Source: Isosphaeraceae bacterium
Lineage (GTDB): Bacteria > Planctomycetota > Planctomycetia > Isosphaerales > Isosphaeraceae
Reading direction: 5' to 3'
NCBI GenBank assembly: GCA_025356435.1
Contig: JANXSY010000228.1
Coordinates: 1-35,688, forward strand
Length of the DNA: 35,688 nucleotides
The translations under genes were made by a program, and so were the position numbers. Of the stretch, positions 32,190-35,688 are shown in pieces (the first letter of the stretch is position 1; each line of letters begins with the position of its first letter). The notes under the pieces were generated by a model. It did no database searches. It was not told the DNA's origin and saw only the letters and a program-made list of their open reading frames with translations.

Positions 32190-32375
32190 CGGGGTGCGTG
32201 AGGTGCATTGCAACACATATGCAGGGGACGGGGCTGCGGAACTTCCTCCGCCCGTTCCGGGGCGTGAGCAAGTGGTACCTGGCCAGCTTCGAGTGGGCGA
32301 ACAACCTCAAGCGGGCCACCGACGCGTTCCTGGGCCCACTCCTCAGCGCACCGCACTCCACCGATCAGGCGTCAT
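32190..32375 (+). pseudogene. C-terminal scrap of an insertion-sequence transposase
   Basis: A peptide reads GTGLRNFLRPFRGVSKWYLA, then FEWANNLKRATDAFLGPLL, with REVHCNTYAGDG just before it in another frame, implying a frameshift near 32222. The pattern of an N-T-x-x-G motif, then FRGV.K.YL, then a FEWA.NLK segment, is like the C-terminal end of IS1595-type transposases. The N-terminal two thirds are absent, so it is a remnant. The family name is tentative. Confidence 0.45.
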
Positions 32376-32387
32376 GAGCCATAGAGT

Positions 32388-34022
32388 TCATAGAAATAAG
32401 CTCGGCTCGAACTCCCGCCACCAGGTTTCGGCGAGAGGGTGGTCCCACTCGGCGGCGGAGGCGCAGGCGGCGAGGGCGGTTTCAAGGCTCGCGGCGTCGG
32501 GAAAGCGGTCGTCGCGGAGCTTTGAGAGGCAGCGGAGGATGATGCGTTCGAGGTCAATGGGGATGTCGGGGCGGTGGATCGAGGGGGGCTCGACGGGCTC
32601 GTGGGCGTGTGCGGCCATCACGCCGAATCGGGTCTCGCGCTCGAACGGCGGGCGGCCGGTGAGGAGGGCGTAGGCGACACCTCCCAGCGCGTAGATGTCG
32701 ATCCGGTGGTCGATATCGGCCTTGCCCATCGCCTGCTCGGGGGCCATGTAGAGGGCGGTGCCCTGGACCGTATGCTCCCGGGTGATCGCCTGCGAGTCGT
32801 CGGCTTCAGAGACGACCTTGACGAGGCCGAAGTCGAGAAGCTTGGTCACGTCGTACCGCCCGCCCCGTTGCGCCGCGAAGATGTTCGCGGGCTTGAGATC
32901 GCGATGGATCAGCCCCGAGGCGTGGGCCTCGGCGAGCGCCCCGCAGGCCTGACGGAGCAGGAAGATCACTCGACCGAAAGGCATCGGCCCGTGGCGTTCG
33001 ACGAGGTCGTCGAGGCTCAAGCCGGGGAGGAATTCCATCACGTAATAAAACGTGCCGTCGTCGGTGCGGCCGTAGTCGTAGATCTCGACCGTGTTCGGGT
33101 GCGAGAGCCGGGCCGTCGCCTCCACTTCCTGGGTGAACCGGGCGATCGTTCGAGGGTCGGACGCCTTGTCGTCGCGGATCAGTTTGAGGGCACAGGGACG
33201 CTTCATCATCCGGTGCTCGGCGAGATAGACATCTCCCATCCCGCCCGTCCCGATCTGCGAGACGAGCCGATACTGATTCAACCGCCTCGCCTCGAACGCC
33301 TCGACGCGCAAGGCACTAAGCACATGAGTGCCGTAGATTGACAGGAACGAGGCGACGAGCATGAACAGGACATTTTCCGAGATCAACTCGCGGGTCGCCA
33401 CCTCGGTGAGCGAGCGGAAGACCTCGGGGTGAGACACCATGACGACCAGCTTCGTGACCAGCGGGGTCGCCGCGATCGCGAGCACGACCTTGGCCGCCGA
33501 TCGCCAGGTGTTGGGGATAAGCATGGCATAGGTAAACATCAATAAAATCGTAACGATCAGCCCCCCTCGCACGGTCGCGAGCGAGTCGAACCCACTCGAG
33601 GGGTCGGCGGTGAGCGAGAAGAACTCTCGGATCGCGACATAGACGACCATCAATCCGAAGATCGCGAACTCGATCACGGTGAGCTGTCGCGGCAAGATCG
33701 GCCGTGGCCCGCACAGGAAAGCCAGCGCCACGGCAATTCCGGCCATGATCGCGATGTTGAGCGGCCAGAGGTCGGGCGTGGCGAACGTGAGCCGCCAGGC
33801 GAGGAAGAGGCCGAGCGACGCGATCAGAAAGATCGCTGCGGCGCGGAGCCGGACCCGTCGGAGCGCGTTCGTCTCGTCCGAGAGATGCGGCCCGTTCCCC
33901 TCGACCAAGGCGACCCCTTTTAATCGCGCGCGGAACTGCTGGGTTGTGGTTGCCCGCCAGGCCACCTCTGCGAGGGGCGGCAGGAGCACCTGGGTCGTGT
34001 CCGAGTCTCCGGTCATGGGCAT
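32388..34022 (-). CDS. Membrane-anchored serine/threonine protein kinase with N-terminal helices
   Basis: This 544-residue protein has five to six membrane helices at residues ~58-240 (AAAIFLIASLGLFLAWRLTF; IAIMAGIAVALAFLCG; EFAIFGLMVVYVAI; GLIVTILLMFTYAMLI; VVLAIAATPLVTKLVVMV; NVLFMLVASFLSIYGTHVL). A cytoplasmic Hanks-type kinase domain follows at ~250-515, with Gly loop IGTGGMGDVYLAEH (~257-270), Lys280, catalytic HRDLKPAN (373-380), DFG 397-399 and APE in LYMAPEQAMG. All catalytic residues are present. Bacterial kinases more often carry the kinase domain first and a sensor after one helix, so the multi-span sensor at the front is notable. Signal and substrates are unknown. A ~40-residue N-terminal tail precedes the membrane region. 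Confidence 0.92.
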   Translation of the reverse strand: MPMTGDSDTTQVLLPPLAEVAWRATTTQQFRARLKGVALVEGNGPHLSDETNALRRVRLRAAAIFLIASLGLFLAWRLTFATPDLWPLNIAIMAGIAVALAFLCGPRPILPRQLTVIEFAIFGLMVVYVAIREFFSLTADPSSGFDSLATVRGGLIVTILLMFTYAMLIPNTWRSAAKVVLAIAATPLVTKLVVMVSHPEVFRSLTEVATRELISENVLFMLVASFLSIYGTHVLSALRVEAFEARRLNQYRLVSQIGTGGMGDVYLAEHRMMKRPCALKLIRDDKASDPRTIARFTQEVEATARLSHPNTVEIYDYGRTDDGTFYYVMEFLPGLSLDDLVERHGPMPFGRVIFLLRQACGALAEAHASGLIHRDLKPANIFAAQRGGRYDVTKLLDFGLVKVVSEADDSQAITREHTVQGTALYMAPEQAMGKADIDHRIDIYALGGVAYALLTGRPPFERETRFGVMAAHAHEPVEPPSIHRPDIPIDLERIILRCLSKLRDDRFPDAASLETALAACASAAEWDHPLAETWWREFEPSLFL

Positions 34023-34101
34023 CGTCGTTTCGGGGAACGAAGTCGGAAGGCGAGGAGACGTGCGCCTCTTGCCTTCCGACCGAGGCTAACGCCGATCGAT
34101 C

Positions 34102-34734
34102 TTATTTGGCGACGCTGATGTGGTCTTTGATATGACCGAAGATGCCCTGCTTGATGCCCTCAACCTTCATGATGTCCTCGACCGACTCGAACGGCCGTTC
34201 CTTGATAATCGCGGCGGAGCGGACGGGGCCAATGCCGGGAAGTTCCTGGAGTTCCTCGGCCGTCGCGGTGTTGATGTTGATCTTTCGACCGGCCGCGAGG
34301 GCGTCTTTCTTCTTCGTGAGGTGCTGTGGGTCTTCCTCGTGGGCGGCCTCGGCCGCCGCCGCCTTCTTGGTCGCGGTCTTGGTCGCGGTCTTGGGCATCG
34401 CCTCCTTGGTGGTCGTCGTCTTCGTGATCGTCTCGCCCACGGTCACATGCGGGGCCAACTCGGCATAGGTGGCGGCCGAGATCCCCTTGAGTGCCTTGAG
34501 TTCGTTGACGGTCTTGAACGGCCGGGCCTTGACGATCTCCGCCGCCCGCGCGGGCCCGATCCCGGGCAACTCTTCAAGCTCGGAGACGGTGGCGGTGTTG
34601 AGGTCAACTTTCGCTGCGGCCTTCTTGGTCGTCGTGGTCGTGGTCGTAGACTTGGTGGCCTGGGCCTGCACCTGGGCGGTTAGCGCGAGCGACAGCATCA
34701 GTCCCAGGGCGATTCGGACGAGAGCGGAACGCAT
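34102..34734 (-). CDS. Exported protein with two ComEA-type helix-hairpin-helix domains
   Basis: This is a 210-residue protein. ATG 34734 (MRSALVRIALGLMLSLALTA) gives a clear signal peptide ending AQA; the frame extends further upstream without features. Two helix-hairpin-helix domains of the ComEA/competence type follow. The first, ~43-98, has VDLNTATVSELEELPGIGPA and ARPFKTVNELKALKGIS; the second, ~152-207, has ININTATAEELQELPGIGPV and ERPFESVEDIMKVEGI. They are joined by a Lys/Thr/Ala-rich linker (TKTATKKAAAAEAAHEEDPQ), with a Thr-rich stretch before the first. ComEA proteins bind DNA outside the membrane during uptake, so a DNA-binding surface role is plausible. The linker is low complexity at both DNA and protein level. 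No competence genes are adjacent. Confidence 0.88.
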   Translation of the reverse strand: MRSALVRIALGLMLSLALTAQVQAQATKSTTTTTTTKKAAAKVDLNTATVSELEELPGIGPARAAEIVKARPFKTVNELKALKGISAATYAELAPHVTVGETITKTTTTKEAMPKTATKTATKKAAAAEAAHEEDPQHLTKKKDALAAGRKININTATAEELQELPGIGPVRSAAIIKERPFESVEDIMKVEGIKQGIFGHIKDHISVAK

Positions 34735-34921
34735 CAATAAGTCTCCGATAAATAAAGACGAGGTTGAAATCCCAGCCTCCATTCTATCCGGTAGGGAACG
34801 ACTTATCGCACGGGAAATCGGCGAAAATGTGGACCCGACACCAGACGGGCGTTACACTCGGCGATGCCGTCGGCACAGGCGGCCTCCCACCACCCGTCCT
34901 CCTCGGAATCGAGAGTGCGTG

Positions 34922-35688
34922 ATGCGACGACGACGGCCCGGCCTGCTCACGCGAATCTCCCTGGCGGTCGTCGGCCTCGGCCTGGTCGCGACGGCCGTCG
35001 AGGCGGCCCCGTTCGACGTGCGGCTCCGATCCCGTGTCGATGCTCCCGGCCTGCCCGGTCGGCTCGCAATCGTCGAGAAGCCCGAGGCGTGGAACCCGGC
35101 TGAGACCGCGATCATCGTCTGCGACATGTGGGATCTCCACCACTGCCTCAACGCCGTCAAGCGAGGCGGCGAACTCGCCCCGACGATGGACCGCGTGCTC
35201 AAGGCCGCGCGTGACCGGGGGTCGGTCATCATCCATGCCCCGAGCGAATGCACCGCCGCTTATGCCGAACACCCCGCCCGCAAACAGGCCATCGAGACCC
35301 CTCGGTCGAAGAGCGTGCCGGACGAGATCGGCAAGTGGTGCTATAAGATCCCGTCGGAAGAGAAGGGGAAATACCCGATCGACCAGACTGATGGCGGCGA
35401 GGATGACGACCTTGCTGAGCACAAGGAATGGGCCTCAAAGCTCGCCGCAATGGGCCGGAACCCCAAGGCCCCGTGGAAGTCTCAGACTGACGCCCTGACG
35501 ATCGTCGACTCCGACTACATCAGCGACAAGGGTGAGGAGATATGGAGCATCCTCGAAGCCCGCAAGGTCAAGAACGTCGTCCTCCTGGGCGTTCATCTAA
35601 ACATGTGCGTTCTCGGCCGCCCGTTTGGACTCCGGCAGATGGCCAAGAACGGGATGAACGTCGTCCTGATGCGCGACATGACCGACAC
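34922..35688 (+). CDS. Exported isochorismatase-like cysteine hydrolase (partial, cut by window end)
   Basis: The frame starts at ATG 34922 and runs open to the last base, giving 255 residues without a stop. A signal peptide is visible (LLTRISLAVVGLGLVATAVE). The body fits the isochorismatase/cysteine hydrolase fold: nucleation strand TAIIVCDMWDLHHC with the likely catalytic Asp68, VLKAARDRGSVIIHAPSE, and VVLLGVHLNMCVLGRPFGLR, where the Cys of NMCV is the expected nucleophile. The end (GMNVVLMRDMTDT) is the strand after the nucleophile, so little is missing from the core. Many exported relatives of unknown substrate occur in planctomycetes; amidase or nicotinamidase-like activity is possible. 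It is divergent from the helix-hairpin-helix gene, with 187 bases between starts. Confidence 0.85.
   Translation, partial: MRRRRPGLLTRISLAVVGLGLVATAVEAAPFDVRLRSRVDAPGLPGRLAIVEKPEAWNPAETAIIVCDMWDLHHCLNAVKRGGELAPTMDRVLKAARDRGSVIIHAPSECTAAYAEHPARKQAIETPRSKSVPDEIGKWCYKIPSEEKGKYPIDQTDGGEDDDLAEHKEWASKLAAMGRNPKAPWKSQTDALTIVDSDYISDKGEEIWSILEARKVKNVVLLGVHLNMCVLGRPFGLRQMAKNGMNVVLMRDMTD

Noticed and set aside
1-35688. tRNA, rRNA or riboswitch genes
   Set aside because: No cloverleaf-like or conserved rRNA segment was noticed in the gaps by eye; a covariance-model scan would be needed to exclude small RNAs.

Overview
The window is a high-GC bacterial chromosome segment, most likely from a planctomycete (phylum Planctomycetota, probably near Isosphaeraceae). 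The evidence is protein architecture. There is a DUF1592/DUF1588/DUF1585 cytochrome-like protein paired with a Tat-exported DUF1552 protein, two secreted proteins with an N-terminal LEPR-XLL-like signature, a MuiA-type protein carrying the STN-like insert seen in planctomycete proteins, CE15-type esterases, and a membrane-anchored Ser/Thr kinase. The genus cannot be determined from the sequence.

Layout. 1-4.1 kb is an accessory zone: a decayed ISKra4-like transposase, two related winged-helix (replication-initiator-like) proteins, and a convergent ParB-domain/DNA-methyltransferase fusion. 4.3-5.5 kb holds a translationally coupled polyprenyl-phosphate-type GT2 glycosyltransferase and LAB_N membrane protein. 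5.5-6.3 kb is trpC. 6.8-7.1 kb is a fragment of a secreted-repeat gene abutting a YfhO-like membrane protein (7.1-9.4 kb). 9.7-14.4 kb is a minus-strand run: DUF1592 protein, then DUF1552 protein, then an SPDG..W-repeat propeller. 14.6-21.0 kb is a six-gene minus-strand cluster: CE15-like esterase, L-galactose-dehydrogenase-like aldo/keto reductase, LgoD-like zinc dehydrogenase, tagaturonate epimerase UxaE, mannonate-oxidoreductase-type SDR, and a TIM-barrel sugar isomerase. 21.3-23 kb is poorly conserved, with a small possible ORF, a short WD40 protein and a decayed proteasome-type protease gene. 23-25 kb is a six-repeat Ig-like secreted protein. 25.4-28.5 kb carries a transglutaminase-like protein and the MuiA/STN hybrid. 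28.5-29.9 kb is asnS, divergent from a HAD phosphatase. 30.9-35.7 kb holds a LEPR-type secreted protein, an insertion-sequence scrap, a 5-6-TM protein kinase, an exported double helix-hairpin-helix protein, and an isochorismatase-like hydrolase cut by the window end.

The most coherent system is the 14.6-21.0 kb cluster. Read as a pathway it predicts L-galactose to L-galactonolactone/L-galactonate (aldo/keto reductase), to D-tagaturonate (zinc dehydrogenase), to D-fructuronate (UxaE), to D-mannonate (SDR), fed by an esterase acting on uronate or acylated polysaccharide. The lactonase and the steps after mannonate are not in the window. No tRNA, rRNA or CRISPR array was recognised. All homology statements are from reading the translated sequence and memory of families; no search was run.
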